A DNA stretch of 64,000 nt from Mucilaginibacter aquariorum (lineage in GTDB: Bacteria > Bacteroidota > Bacteroidia > Sphingobacteriales > Sphingobacteriaceae): positions 806,001-870,000 of the forward strand of contig NZ_JANHOH010000002.1 of assembly GCF_024498135.1 (NCBI RefSeq). Direction: 5' to 3'. The position numbers and the translations under genes were made by a program. Position 1 is the first letter of the stretch. Each line of letters starts with the position of its first letter. This document shows positions 24,296 to 32,679 of the stretch, piece after piece. The notes below the pieces were generated by a model, which saw only the letters and a program-made list of their open reading frames with translations, made no database searches and had not been told where the DNA came from.

Positions 24296-26278
24296 TTATT
24301 GAGTTACCGGGTTCACGCCGATAGAGAATTTAATAGGTACTTTGGAACCTGCCGGAGATACCCTGAAGTAACCCTGCATTTCCTGATGCAGCGCAGAACA
24401 AAAGTCGGTGCAGTAGAACGGTACAATCCCCTGCTGGTATGGATTCCATTTCAGCGTACTGGTTTCGCCCGGCATGATCAGTAATTCCGCATTATTCGCG
24501 CCTTTAATGGCAAACCCGTGCGGTACGTCCCAATCCTGTTCCAGGTTTGTTATGTGGATATAAACATCGTCACCTACCTGTATTCCTTCGATATTATCAG
24601 GCGCCAGGTGAGACCGCATCGCCGTCATATAGACATCAACGCGTTTGCCGGTCCTTACCACTTTGGTTTCCTTTTCAGATTTTACAGCATAAGCGTTCTT
24701 GTTATCCGCCAGTTTGAAGAATTTTACCTGGTTCTTCACGATCTTTTCGGCCGGGATAGACTGGGCGTAATGGGGCTCGCCGATAGTCGGGAAATCCAGC
24801 AGCAGCTTCATTTTATTACCCGAAATATCGAACAGCTGTGCAGCCTGTGAAAGTTCGGGCCCGGTAGGCAGGTAACGGTCCTTGGTGATCTTATCCATAA
24901 CGATCACGTATTTACCATAGGGCTTTTTAGAATCGCCGCCGGGGATGGATAAGTGGCCGGGCGAATAAAACACCGGAGCCCGGTCAATGATCTCCAAATT
25001 ATCTACTTTCCATTTTACCACTTCAGACGATACGAACATGGTGGTATAAGCAAAACCTTTATCATCAAATTCGGTATGCAGCGGGCCAAGGCCGGGTTTC
25101 TTTACTTCGCCACGTAAAACAGCTTCGTATTTCAACACGGGCAGGTTACCGTCAATCATGCCGTCGTACGCTTTTTTAGCGATCGCGTCCAGCATCTTTT
25201 TATAAGAGAATACCGGGATCACAGCGGCCAGTTTACCACTGGCTACAATGCTTTCACCATCCGGTGTCACATCAACGCCGTGCGGTGATTTAGGGCAGGG
25301 CATATAATACACCAGGCCCGGAAATTTGGTCACGTCCAAAATCTGTGTTTCCTTTTCAATGGTCGAGGTGGCGCTATGAGTTTTATCACTGTAAACATTG
25401 TGGGCATATTTCACCGGTATCTTGGTGCCTTTGCCTGCCAGTATCAGTTCCTCGGCTTTTTTCCAGTTAATGGCCATCACAAAATCCTTATCGCGCTGGC
25501 TGGCATTTACCTCCAACAGTGTATTTGCCTGTTCGGTATTGTAGCAGGTAAAAAACATCCAGTCGTGTGACGGACCTTTTCCGGCATGGGCCAAATCATA
25601 GTTAAAAGCCGGTACTATGAGTTGAAAAGCAAGTTTCATCCCGCCGGTTTCTTTATCCACTTTTACAAATGATACCGCGCCTTTAAAGTTCTTTTTATAA
25701 CTATCAATAGGCACATCGTTGCCGGCATTGTCCAGCGGCTGGCTGAAACGGGTGTTACCCACTACGTATTCCGTATTTTCGGTGCAGAATGGCGAAGCAT
25801 GGTTACCGCCGATGTTCGGCAATTCGATGATTTCTGTTGTTTTAAACGTGGTAAGATCGATACGGGCGATTCGCGGTGTATTGTTCCCGTTGATGAACAG
25901 CCAGCGCCCGTCGTCCTCACCGTTGGTTTTGGAAAGCTCCGGGTGATGGGAGTCGTCCCAGGCCACAAAGCCGTGAGAAGTGTTCAGCATGGGCTTCGTT
26001 TCTTCGGAATAACCATAACCGTTTTCCGGATTCTGTGAAAATACCGGGATCACTTTCAGCAGCCTGCCTGAAGGAATACCGTAGGCCGCCACCTGGCCAC
26101 TAAAGCCACCAGACATAAAGGTGTAGATCTCGTCATATTTACCCGGCGCGACATATACTTTTTGTGCGGCATCGGCATCTACGGAAGAACCGGCTTTGCC
26201 CGGTTTGCAACCGGGCATGGTGCTGCCGGCCAGCAAGGCCAAAGCGGGTATGAGTATTATATAGTTTGAAAATTTCAT
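24296..26278 (-). CDS. nosZ: Nitrous oxide reductase, Sec-dependent (clade II-like), putative lipoprotein
   Basis: A 660-residue multicopper enzyme reducing N2O to N2. The C-terminal CuA site is CTDFCSALHQEM (C623, C627, H631, M634). The N-terminal seven-bladed propeller carries the His-containing CuZ segments, for example PKSPHGVDVTPDG and GLGPLHTEFDDKG. The signal sequence lacks the twin arginine of clade I enzymes and ends GSTMPGC, which could be a lipobox anchoring the enzyme to a membrane. It lies 20 nt after the monohaem cytochrome c gene and before NosB-like, nosL, nosD, nosF and nosY. Confidence 0.95.
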   Translation of the reverse strand: MKFSNYIILIPALALLAGSTMPGCKPGKAGSSVDADAAQKVYVAPGKYDEIYTFMSGGFSGQVAAYGIPSGRLLKVIPVFSQNPENGYGYSEETKPMLNTSHGFVAWDDSHHPELSKTNGEDDGRWLFINGNNTPRIARIDLTTFKTTEIIELPNIGGNHASPFCTENTEYVVGNTRFSQPLDNAGNDVPIDSYKKNFKGAVSFVKVDKETGGMKLAFQLIVPAFNYDLAHAGKGPSHDWMFFTCYNTEQANTLLEVNASQRDKDFVMAINWKKAEELILAGKGTKIPVKYAHNVYSDKTHSATSTIEKETQILDVTKFPGLVYYMPCPKSPHGVDVTPDGESIVASGKLAAVIPVFSYKKMLDAIAKKAYDGMIDGNLPVLKYEAVLRGEVKKPGLGPLHTEFDDKGFAYTTMFVSSEVVKWKVDNLEIIDRAPVFYSPGHLSIPGGDSKKPYGKYVIVMDKITKDRYLPTGPELSQAAQLFDISGNKMKLLLDFPTIGEPHYAQSIPAEKIVKNQVKFFKLADNKNAYAVKSEKETKVVRTGKRVDVYMTAMRSHLAPDNIEGIQVGDDVYIHITNLEQDWDVPHGFAIKGANNAELLIMPGETSTLKWNPYQQGIVPFYCTDFCSALHQEMQGYFRVSPAGSKVPIKFSIGVNPVTQ

Positions 26279-26297
26279 GATTCTTTATCGTTTTGAA

Positions 26298-26792
26298 TTA
26301 TTTACTGTCGTTTTTCCTGAAGTATTCCAGAAGCTGGCGGGTCTGTTCGTCGGTGACATCCTGAAAGGTCATCTGGGTCAGGTGTTTTCCCAGCAGCGCT
26401 TTGCCTACCGGGTCCTTGGCAGCCATCTCCACCGGGTTCGTGATCTGGTTCATGATCCATTCTGGTGTACGTCTTTTGGTAACGCCCAGCAGACCAGGCC
26501 CCACAATCTTCTGGTCGGTCATCTTATGACAGGCAGAACATTTGGCGGTAAAAACAGCCTCACCTTTGGCGGCCATGGCCGGGTCCAGTGCATCCAGTTT
26601 TACATTTGTAAATTTGCCTATACCTTTACTGTCACTTTTGGCTTCGGGATCCACGTCCGCACTGGCGGCAGCAGTTTCCGGTGCTGATGCGGCGGTGTCA
26701 GCTTCAGATCCGCCGTTAGATTGCCCGCAGGCGAACAGGAGTGTCATTCCGGCCAGCAGTGCGGCGAGAAATAAGGTTTTTTGAGTTTTCAT
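26298..26792 (-). CDS. Monohaem c-type cytochrome lipoprotein preceding nosZ
   Basis: A 164-residue protein with lipobox LLFAC (Cys about 22), an Ala/Ser/Asp-rich linker (about 28-58) and one cytochrome c domain with CSACHK and a downstream Met (MTFQDVTD region). It is probably the electron donor to NosZ, like the NosC cytochromes of other clade II clusters. It is the first gene of the nos unit, and the operator/-7 promoter lies immediately upstream. Confidence 0.88.
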   Translation of the reverse strand: MKTQKTLFLAALLAGMTLLFACGQSNGGSEADTAASAPETAAASADVDPEAKSDSKGIGKFTNVKLDALDPAMAAKGEAVFTAKCSACHKMTDQKIVGPGLLGVTKRRTPEWIMNQITNPVEMAAKDPVGKALLGKHLTQMTFQDVTDEQTRQLLEYFRKNDSK

Positions 26793-26812
26793 TTTGATGA
26801 ATTTTGATGGGT

Positions 26813-26877
26813 TAAAATTATCGGTAAGTCAGGTGCCGGTACGTGACCACCCTCAGTTTAAAATATGATCTGTATCA
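26813..26877 (-). promoter_or_regulatory. CRP/FNR-type operator and -7 box of the nos operon
   Basis: On the minus strand TGATACAGATCA (26877-26866) is followed at 57 nt by TAATTTTA (26820-26813; 7 of 8 to TAnnTTTG). The cytochrome c ATG is at 26792. Confidence 0.72.
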
Positions 26878-26927
26878 TGTTTTGGCTACCGAATGTATTA
26901 CAGTGTCTTTTACTGGTTCAAATTTTT

Positions 26928-27356
26928 TTATTTCAAAAAATATCCGTTGGCGCCAAAGCCCGAAACCAGTTCGGTAACCGGTTTTCCGGAAAATTCGTCG
27001 TGCAGCATGTCCCTGATCGGCTTGACCTGCTCATGCATCGGGCAGGGCTGCGCTGCTGAGCAGCGCTCCAGCCCAAGCACACAGGAGGTGAAGAGTCCGT
27101 TGCCATCAATGGCGCGCACAATGTCAATCAGGAACAAGCGGTCGCCATTCTCCAGGTAGAAGCCGCCGGTCGGTCCCTTGGCTGAGGAGAGGATTTTTTT
27201 GCGAACCAGGGTCTGCAGGATCTTACCGGTAAAATGCATCGGCGATCCGATGGCCCGGGCTACCTCGATGATGCCGGCCTTTTCACCACGGCTGCTTTTC
27301 AAAGCGACGTAGACGGTCGCCCGGATGGCATATTCACAGGTTTTGGATAGTATCAT
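26928..27356 (-). CDS. Rrf2 family regulator with three Fe-S cysteines (NsrR/IscR-like)
   Basis: A 142-residue winged-helix protein beginning MILSKTCEYAIRATVYVA. The HTH is in IIEVARAIGSPMHFTGKIL, the wing in GPTGGFYL, and cluster ligands are Cys92, Cys99 and Cys105 (C-x6-C-x5-C). NsrR-type members sense NO through a [2Fe-2S] or [4Fe-4S] cluster. Its place between the nos cluster and the RIC gene supports an NO-sensing role (inference). It stands alone, with 41 nt to the RIC stop and no TGAY-N4-RTCA site of its own. Confidence 0.88.
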   Translation of the reverse strand: MILSKTCEYAIRATVYVALKSSRGEKAGIIEVARAIGSPMHFTGKILQTLVRKKILSSAKGPTGGFYLENGDRLFLIDIVRAIDGNGLFTSCVLGLERCSAAQPCPMHEQVKPIRDMLHDEFSGKPVTELVSGFGANGYFLK

Positions 27357-27397
27357 TTTCCGGTTTTGGATTTGCGAACCTGAACTATTACGGACGA

Positions 27398-28348
27398 CTA
27401 GGACAATTCCTTTTCCAGCTGTATGGCTTTAGGAAAAAGGATATTGCTTTCCAGGTGCACGTGGCGGTGCAGGTCGTTCTCATATTCTTCCAGTTTTTTG
27501 AATAGAATGGTGTACGAGCTGCAGGCATCTGCGGGCAAGGTGTAATTACCGGTTATCCTCCGGATCGTTTCGAAGTCTCCGCCGACCTGCTCGTGTTCAC
27601 TGTCCATGACCTGGATCGGCACCGATATCCTGCCGAAGTTTGCCGCAGGCAGCAGGCCGCCGGTATTATAGACCTGTGCGAGCTCTTTAATAAAAGGGAA
27701 CAGGATCTTTTCTTCCTTGACCATGTGCAGGATCAGGTCGTTGCCGATCTTTTCAAATAACTGAGCCACCTGCACCAGTTCCGGATGCCGGTCGCCGTGT
27801 ACGCGGGCTACTTTTTGGGCGATCTCCAGGATGAACGGCGTGTTGTCGCGCACGTAGCGGTGATGGGTGTTGATAATATAATCACTCAGGAAACCGATGT
27901 CCCAGTTCTGGAAATCGTTCTCGCTGTTGGCTGATTCCCCTTTCACTGCTTCCAGCTGCCGCTCTACCTCGGCAGGATCGAGCCCCTTTTTCTCGCAGGC
28001 CTCGGCAATGGTTTTTTTGCCGCCGCAGCAAAAATCGATACCCAGCTTTTTGAATACCTGCGCCTTGCGATAATCTTTGGCTACAATCTGCCCGATCGTT
28101 TCCGCATTTTCCGGTTCCGTCTTTTTGGCGATTTTTACCTGCCAAACTTCCGGTCCGTTTTCCAGGTAGTCCCAGTGAAAAACCTGGCCTCTTTCGGCCA
28201 GCAGCTGGTAGTAAAGTGGTTTTGGATCGTGGTCGTTGTGAATAATAAAAGCTTCGCCGCCCTGCAGCGAATCAAATTTGTCGAAGATGGCCGGATGCTT
28301 GAACCTTGGTTCGATCACCGTTACGTCGAGAATGTCTAATACTTCCAT
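27398..28348 (-). CDS. Di-iron repair protein RIC/ScdA/YtfE with N-terminal DUF2249 domain
   Basis: A 316-residue protein with three parts. Residues 1-78 form a DUF2249 domain (LDVTVIEPRFKHPAIF, WDYLENGPEVWQV). About 85-140 form the ScdA_N/DUF542 segment with GIDFCCGGKKTIAEAC. About 150-310 form a hemerythrin-like four-helix bundle with spaced His and Glu residues such as HHRYVRDN and HMVKEEKILFPF. RIC proteins repair Fe-S clusters damaged by NO or oxidants. DUF2249 also occurs in the protein at 33949, linking the two genes. The promoter has the class II geometry. Confidence 0.9.
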   Translation of the reverse strand: MEVLDILDVTVIEPRFKHPAIFDKFDSLQGGEAFIIHNDHDPKPLYYQLLAERGQVFHWDYLENGPEVWQVKIAKKTEPENAETIGQIVAKDYRKAQVFKKLGIDFCCGGKKTIAEACEKKGLDPAEVERQLEAVKGESANSENDFQNWDIGFLSDYIINTHHRYVRDNTPFILEIAQKVARVHGDRHPELVQVAQLFEKIGNDLILHMVKEEKILFPFIKELAQVYNTGGLLPAANFGRISVPIQVMDSEHEQVGGDFETIRRITGNYTLPADACSSYTILFKKLEEYENDLHRHVHLESNILFPKAIQLEKELS

Positions 28349-28373
28349 TTTTTGATGTTTAAATAATAAAAGA

Positions 28374-28416
28374 CAAACATATCTTTTATTATTAGTTTAA
28401 AAAGTGACGCTCATCA
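28374..28416 (-). promoter_or_regulatory. CRP/FNR-type operator and perfect -7 box upstream of RIC (short spacing)
   Basis: On the minus strand TGATGAGCGTCA (28416-28405) is followed 35 nt later by TATGTTTG (28381-28374), 8 of 8 to TAnnTTTG. Operator centre lies near -41, the class II position. Confidence 0.72.
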
Positions 28417-28444
28417 CTAAGGTCCCGGGGAGAAAAAATAAAGA

Positions 28445-28477
28445 CAAAAAAAAAGCGCGCTGTAAAGAAACAGCGCG
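28445..28477 (-). terminator. Rho-independent terminator after nrdJ
   Basis: CGCGCTGT (28456-28463) pairs with ACAGCGCG (28470-28477). On the minus strand it is followed by an uninterrupted T-run (A-run at 28445-28454 on the plus strand). Confidence 0.82.
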
Positions 28478-28501
28478 TTGAAATGGAACAATATTTCGGT
28501 T

Positions 28502-31057
28502 TTAACCGCATTTGGAGGAGCCGCAATCCTTACAGGTCAGGCAGCCTTCCTGGTAGTGCAGATTGGCTGACTGGCAGTTCTGGCATAGCTGCCGGCTTAC
28601 CCGGGTGCCATCCGGTATAAACTTTTTAAGGGCGCGGGCGACTCCGTTTTTCCAGGTGTTGATCGATTCATCCAGTTGCAGGGTGCCGATAAGATCGACG
28701 ACCTTTTCAATGGGCATGCCATGGCGCAGGGTTCCGGATATCAGTTTGGCGTAGTTCCAGTATTCCGGATTAAATTTATAAGACAGGCCCTCGATGGTGG
28801 TCTTATGCCCGTAGCGGTTACTATACTGAAAGTCATAGCGGGAATTACCGTCAGGCTCACGACTTTTAAGAATATGTCCGTGGTCAACCCAGGCCGGTAT
28901 AAGGATGCCGTCCTCATCGTCAGCCAGGCCGGTGAAGATCTCGTAGGGTTTACCACCGAGCAGGCCGATAAACGCGATCCATTTATCCTTATCGTTATGG
29001 AAGCGGACAATCCCGGCCTCCAGCACCGGCGGCCGTTTTGTTGGCAAAAAGGGGGGTGCACCGGGCTCAGCGGCAGGCTTGCCTTCGGTATTAGCGATCA
29101 GCACGCCGGAGCGTGAGCCGTCACGATAGACTGTCAGGCCCTTACAGCCGGCTTTCCAGGCCGCCATGTACAATCGCCCGACCAGTTCTTCCGTCACCCC
29201 GGCGGGCATATTAATGGTCACGCTGATGGAATGATCGACCCATTGCTGGATCCGACCCTGCATTTCCACCTTTTTCAGGTAATCAACATCATTGGAGGTG
29301 GACTTAAAATAGGGTGAAAGGCCGATCAGTTCATCCATTTCCTGCTGCTTGTAGTTCTTATTCAAATCATGACCGTTCACCATCATCCATTGTTTGAATC
29401 GATGATGAAAGACCAGGTATTCTTCCCAGGAGTCACCAACCTCGTCAATGAAATCCACGCGGGCATCCTGGTCATTGGGGTTCACTTTGCGGCGGCGTTT
29501 GTAGACCGGCATAAATACAGGTTCGATACCGGAACTGGTCTGCGACATCAGGCTGGCTGTTCCTGTTGGAGCAATCGTGAGCAAGGCGATATTGCGACGG
29601 CCGTGTTCGGTCATTTCGTAGTACAGCTCCGGGTCAGCTGCTGTCAGTCGCAGCAGGAATGGATTGTTCTTTTCGCGGTCCGCGTCGAATAAAGGGAAAG
29701 CGCCGCGTTCTTTGGCTGTAGCGACGGAACCCCGGTAGGCTTCCAGGGCAAGCGCCCGGTGCACGCTGACCGCAAATTCGGTCCCTGCCGCGCTGCCATA
29801 CCGCAGGCCAAGCGCAGCGAGCATATCGCCCTCGGCAGTGATGCCAATGCCGGTCCGGCGGCCTTCCGTGGCCTTGTTACGGACCTTTTGCCAAAGCAAT
29901 ATTTCCGTGCGTTTCAGCTCTTCTGCTTCAGGATCAGCGGAGATTTTTTGCAGGATCAGGTCGATCTTTTCCAGTTCGAGGTCAATTATATCATCCATAA
30001 TGCGCTGTGCGGAATGAACATGTTTTTTAAAAAGGTCCCAATTGAAGGATGCCTGAATGGTAAAGGGCTGGTCGACGTAGCTGAACAGGTTGACGGCAAG
30101 TAAACGGCAGGAATCATAAGGACATAGCGGGATTTCGCCGCAGGGGTTTGTCGATACCGTCTTAAAACCCAGATCAGCATAACAATCAGGGAGCGATTCC
30201 CGGATGATCGTATCCCAGAACAGGATCCCGGGCTCGGCGGAGCGCCATGCATTATGGACGATCTTATTCCAAATCGGCAACGGGTCGATCTCTTTTTCAA
30301 TCAGGGGCGACACACTTTCCACCGGATATTGCTGCCGGTAGGAGGTTCCCGCCTCAACGGCCTGCATAAATTCATCATCGAGGCGGACGGACACATTGGC
30401 GCCGGTCACTTTGCCCTGTTCCAGCTTGGCGTCAATAAAGTCTGCTGCGTCCGGATGCCGGACAGCGACCGATAGCATGAGTGCTCCGCGCCGGCCGTCC
30501 TGTGCCACTTCACGTGTAGAATTGGAGAAGCGCTCCATGAATGGCACGAGGCCGGTCGAGGTGAGCGCTGAGTTTTTTACAGGAGATCCTTTCGGGCGGA
30601 TATAAGACAGGTCATGACCTACACCGCCACGCCTTTTCATCAGCTGCACCTGTTCCTGGTCGATCTTGAAAATTCCGCCGTAAGAATCTGCTGACCCTTC
30701 CTGGCCGATAACGAAACAGTTGGACAGCGAGGCGACCTGATAGGGGTTACCGATCCCGGTCATAGGACTGCCCTGCGGAATGAGGTACTTAAAATTGCGT
30801 ATCAGGTCAAAAATCTCCGCTTCCGGTAATGGGTTTGGGTACCGCTGCTCGATACGCGCAAGTTCAGCCGCGATGCGGCGGTGCATATCATCAGGCGTAG
30901 CTTCATAGATCGCGCCGGATGAATCCTTGAGCGCATATTTATTCACCCACACCCGCGCCGCCAGCTCATCACCGTTGAAATAAGCGAGCGAAAACTGGTA
31001 GGCTTCATCAGCCGTGTAAATCTTGACGGGGTTTTCAGGTTTGGCGACATTTATCAT
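28502..31057 (-). CDS. nrdJ: Adenosylcobalamin-dependent (class II) ribonucleotide reductase
   Basis: An 851-residue class II reductase. It shows the N-terminal SNCFVIG cysteine, GGVGHDLSYIRPKGS, NPCGEIPLCPYDSCRL for the active-site Cys, TIAPTGTASLMSQTSSGIEP and the C-terminal Cys-rich tail with CQNC, CLTC and CGSSKCG. It makes deoxynucleotides using coenzyme B12 and works with or without oxygen. The predicted operator upstream places it in the low-oxygen regulon, where it could replace an oxygen-requiring class I enzyme. Confidence 0.93.
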   Translation of the reverse strand: MINVAKPENPVKIYTADEAYQFSLAYFNGDELAARVWVNKYALKDSSGAIYEATPDDMHRRIAAELARIEQRYPNPLPEAEIFDLIRNFKYLIPQGSPMTGIGNPYQVASLSNCFVIGQEGSADSYGGIFKIDQEQVQLMKRRGGVGHDLSYIRPKGSPVKNSALTSTGLVPFMERFSNSTREVAQDGRRGALMLSVAVRHPDAADFIDAKLEQGKVTGANVSVRLDDEFMQAVEAGTSYRQQYPVESVSPLIEKEIDPLPIWNKIVHNAWRSAEPGILFWDTIIRESLPDCYADLGFKTVSTNPCGEIPLCPYDSCRLLAVNLFSYVDQPFTIQASFNWDLFKKHVHSAQRIMDDIIDLELEKIDLILQKISADPEAEELKRTEILLWQKVRNKATEGRRTGIGITAEGDMLAALGLRYGSAAGTEFAVSVHRALALEAYRGSVATAKERGAFPLFDADREKNNPFLLRLTAADPELYYEMTEHGRRNIALLTIAPTGTASLMSQTSSGIEPVFMPVYKRRRKVNPNDQDARVDFIDEVGDSWEEYLVFHHRFKQWMMVNGHDLNKNYKQQEMDELIGLSPYFKSTSNDVDYLKKVEMQGRIQQWVDHSISVTINMPAGVTEELVGRLYMAAWKAGCKGLTVYRDGSRSGVLIANTEGKPAAEPGAPPFLPTKRPPVLEAGIVRFHNDKDKWIAFIGLLGGKPYEIFTGLADDEDGILIPAWVDHGHILKSREPDGNSRYDFQYSNRYGHKTTIEGLSYKFNPEYWNYAKLISGTLRHGMPIEKVVDLIGTLQLDESINTWKNGVARALKKFIPDGTRVSRQLCQNCQSANLHYQEGCLTCKDCGSSKCG

Positions 31058-31113
31058 AATTTCTGGTTATTGTTGATCATTTTGCAAGCCCGGGCGGGGC
31101 ATATTGACCCGTA

Positions 31114-31156
31114 CAAACTTGCTTTTTTTTACCCGGCCGAAAAGTGACGCGGGTCA
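31114..31156 (-). promoter_or_regulatory. CRP/FNR-type operator and -7 box upstream of nrdJ (short spacing)
   Basis: On the minus strand TGACCCGCGTCA (31156-31145) is followed 35 nt later by CAAGTTTG (31121-31114; 7 of 8 to TAnnTTTG). The operator starts with the stop codon of the 31154 gene. Confidence 0.68.
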
Positions 31157-32347
31157 TATCCGCGGATTATTATTTTGTTTGACCAGGGTGAACAGGCCGA
31201 TGCCGAATAATAAAAATGCGGCGCAAAGCCAAAACAGTAAAGGCTGGTAATGGGGGACAGATATCCCCCAAAGCGCAAGCAGCGGCTGCAAAAACAACAG
31301 GGCCAAATAAATGGCTGCGAGGGTGACATAGATATATTTCAGCCAAACAAACAGTACTCTGGAACGGAATACTTCGTTCCCGGCGAGCTGTTCGATCAGC
31401 AGGGGCATCAGGATACCGAGTGTCAGCAGGTGAATATAGCCGATGATCAGGTTACGGTTCAAAAACGCCCAATCGCCGATCAGCGGTATACAGACCGCCA
31501 GTTGCAGCAGGCATTTTATGGTCAGCGCCAGCAGCGCCACTTTCTGAAGAAAGGAAAGAGCACCCTGATGTTTTCGGTGCCGGTGCATGATCGCAAGCCA
31601 GCTGAGCAAGTTGAGGGCAGCACCGGCACCGGCAAGTATCCCCGCCCATATCCCGTGCTGCGCCCATAAGGTGAAAATAAAAAATAAGGGCAGGGTCGAA
31701 AACAGGAACAGCCTGAACCAGTGCAGGTCGGCGCGTGCAATCCTTTCCAGCGGTAAATTTGCGGCCAACAGGCCCAGCGCGGCCAGTTCCATGAAGCCGT
31801 TCATTTGGAAATGAAGGTAAAAATAGATGGCATCCTGGTACCAGGGGCCGGCCTTCAGGCCCAGTACCGACAGGGGGCCGAGCGCAAAAGGGCCCAGTGC
31901 CGACAGACAAAGCAGGATCATGGCCCCGCGGATGAGTGTAAAGGCGGCGCTGTTTACGTTTGAGCGCAGCCGCGGGTTTTTAATGACCAGGTACGCCAAA
32001 CGAAAACCGGCAATGACAAACAGGCTTGAAAAGCTGATGGAAACAATTTTATATCCCTGCCATGAAAAACTGACCAGCATTCCCCAGGCGCTGACCTGTG
32101 CCGCAAGCAACACATGGCGGAAACCGTCGTTCAGCTGCTGGCCGCAGCATAGACGGGCAAGGAGGTAAGTAATGGTCAGGAACATCCAGCCCGAAAAGGC
32201 GAAATGGGAATGGGCGTGTAACAAATACTGGTAGTTAAAAGGCAGCACCCCCAATTGCATATAACGCAAAGCAAGGCCCCATATGCTCAGGACAATGAAA
32301 TTCAGCACGGCCAGACGCGCGTAGTTCAGGTTAGGCAGCCGGGCCAT
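31154..32347 (-). CDS. Multi-histidine polytopic membrane protein, haem-copper oxidase subunit I-like
   Basis: A 397-residue protein with about eleven or twelve membrane helices. Histidines sit in helix-like settings reminiscent of haem-copper oxidases and NnrS: LLHAHSHFAFSGWMFL (about 42-57), FYLHFQMNGFMEL (about 176-188) and IGYIHLLTLGILMP (about 304-317). A complete CuB triad is not evident, so it may be a haem protein rather than an oxidase. It closes a four-gene unit with a DUF59 protein, a second such membrane protein and a DUF1858/DUF2249 protein. A role in NO or nitrogen-oxide handling is inference. Confidence 0.7.
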   Translation of the reverse strand: MARLPNLNYARLAVLNFIVLSIWGLALRYMQLGVLPFNYQYLLHAHSHFAFSGWMFLTITYLLARLCCGQQLNDGFRHVLLAAQVSAWGMLVSFSWQGYKIVSISFSSLFVIAGFRLAYLVIKNPRLRSNVNSAAFTLIRGAMILLCLSALGPFALGPLSVLGLKAGPWYQDAIYFYLHFQMNGFMELAALGLLAANLPLERIARADLHWFRLFLFSTLPLFFIFTLWAQHGIWAGILAGAGAALNLLSWLAIMHRHRKHQGALSFLQKVALLALTIKCLLQLAVCIPLIGDWAFLNRNLIIGYIHLLTLGILMPLLIEQLAGNEVFRSRVLFVWLKYIYVTLAAIYLALLFLQPLLALWGISVPHYQPLLFWLCAAFLLFGIGLFTLVKQNNNPRI

Positions 32348-32679
32348 CAGATGCCCAATAATCGCTTACCTTCCCCGGTAATGCTGTCGTAAGACCATAC
32401 AGGTTGCCATACCAGTTCAACGGTAGCCGTATAGCCGGTATAATGCCCTTCGACGCAGTTTTTCACCGCCGATACAATGCTTTCCCCCATTGGGCAGTAC
32501 GCTGAGGAAAGGGTCATGGTGACAAGGATCGTACGCTTAGCGGCATCAATGGCGACGCCGTAGACAAGGCCGAGGTCTATTATATTGATGTGAAGCTCAG
32601 GATCGATGACCAGCCGGAGGGTTTCCAGAACCTCCGCCTTCATGAAGGATAACGGATCGGTAATATCAAAGTTGGCCAT
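32347..32679 (-). CDS. DUF59/MIP18-type metal-sulfur cluster assembly protein
   Basis: A 110-residue protein with the DUF59 motifs VIDPELHINIIDLGLVYGV and MTLSSAYCPMGESI, the latter including the reactive Cys. Family members (SufT, PaaD-like) help mature Fe-S proteins. It shares its first base with the last base of the 31154-32347 gene and overlaps the upstream membrane-protein gene by 14 nt, so it is co-translated with two haem-type membrane proteins. Confidence 0.88.
   Translation of the reverse strand: MANFDITDPLSFMKAEVLETLRLVIDPELHINIIDLGLVYGVAIDAAKRTILVTMTLSSAYCPMGESIVSAVKNCVEGHYTGYTATVELVWQPVWSYDSITGEGKRLLGI

Noticed and set aside
26843..26854. TGACCACCCTCA as a further nos operator
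   Set aside because: The right half is CTCA rather than RTCA, and no -7 box lies at 35 or 57 nt on either strand.
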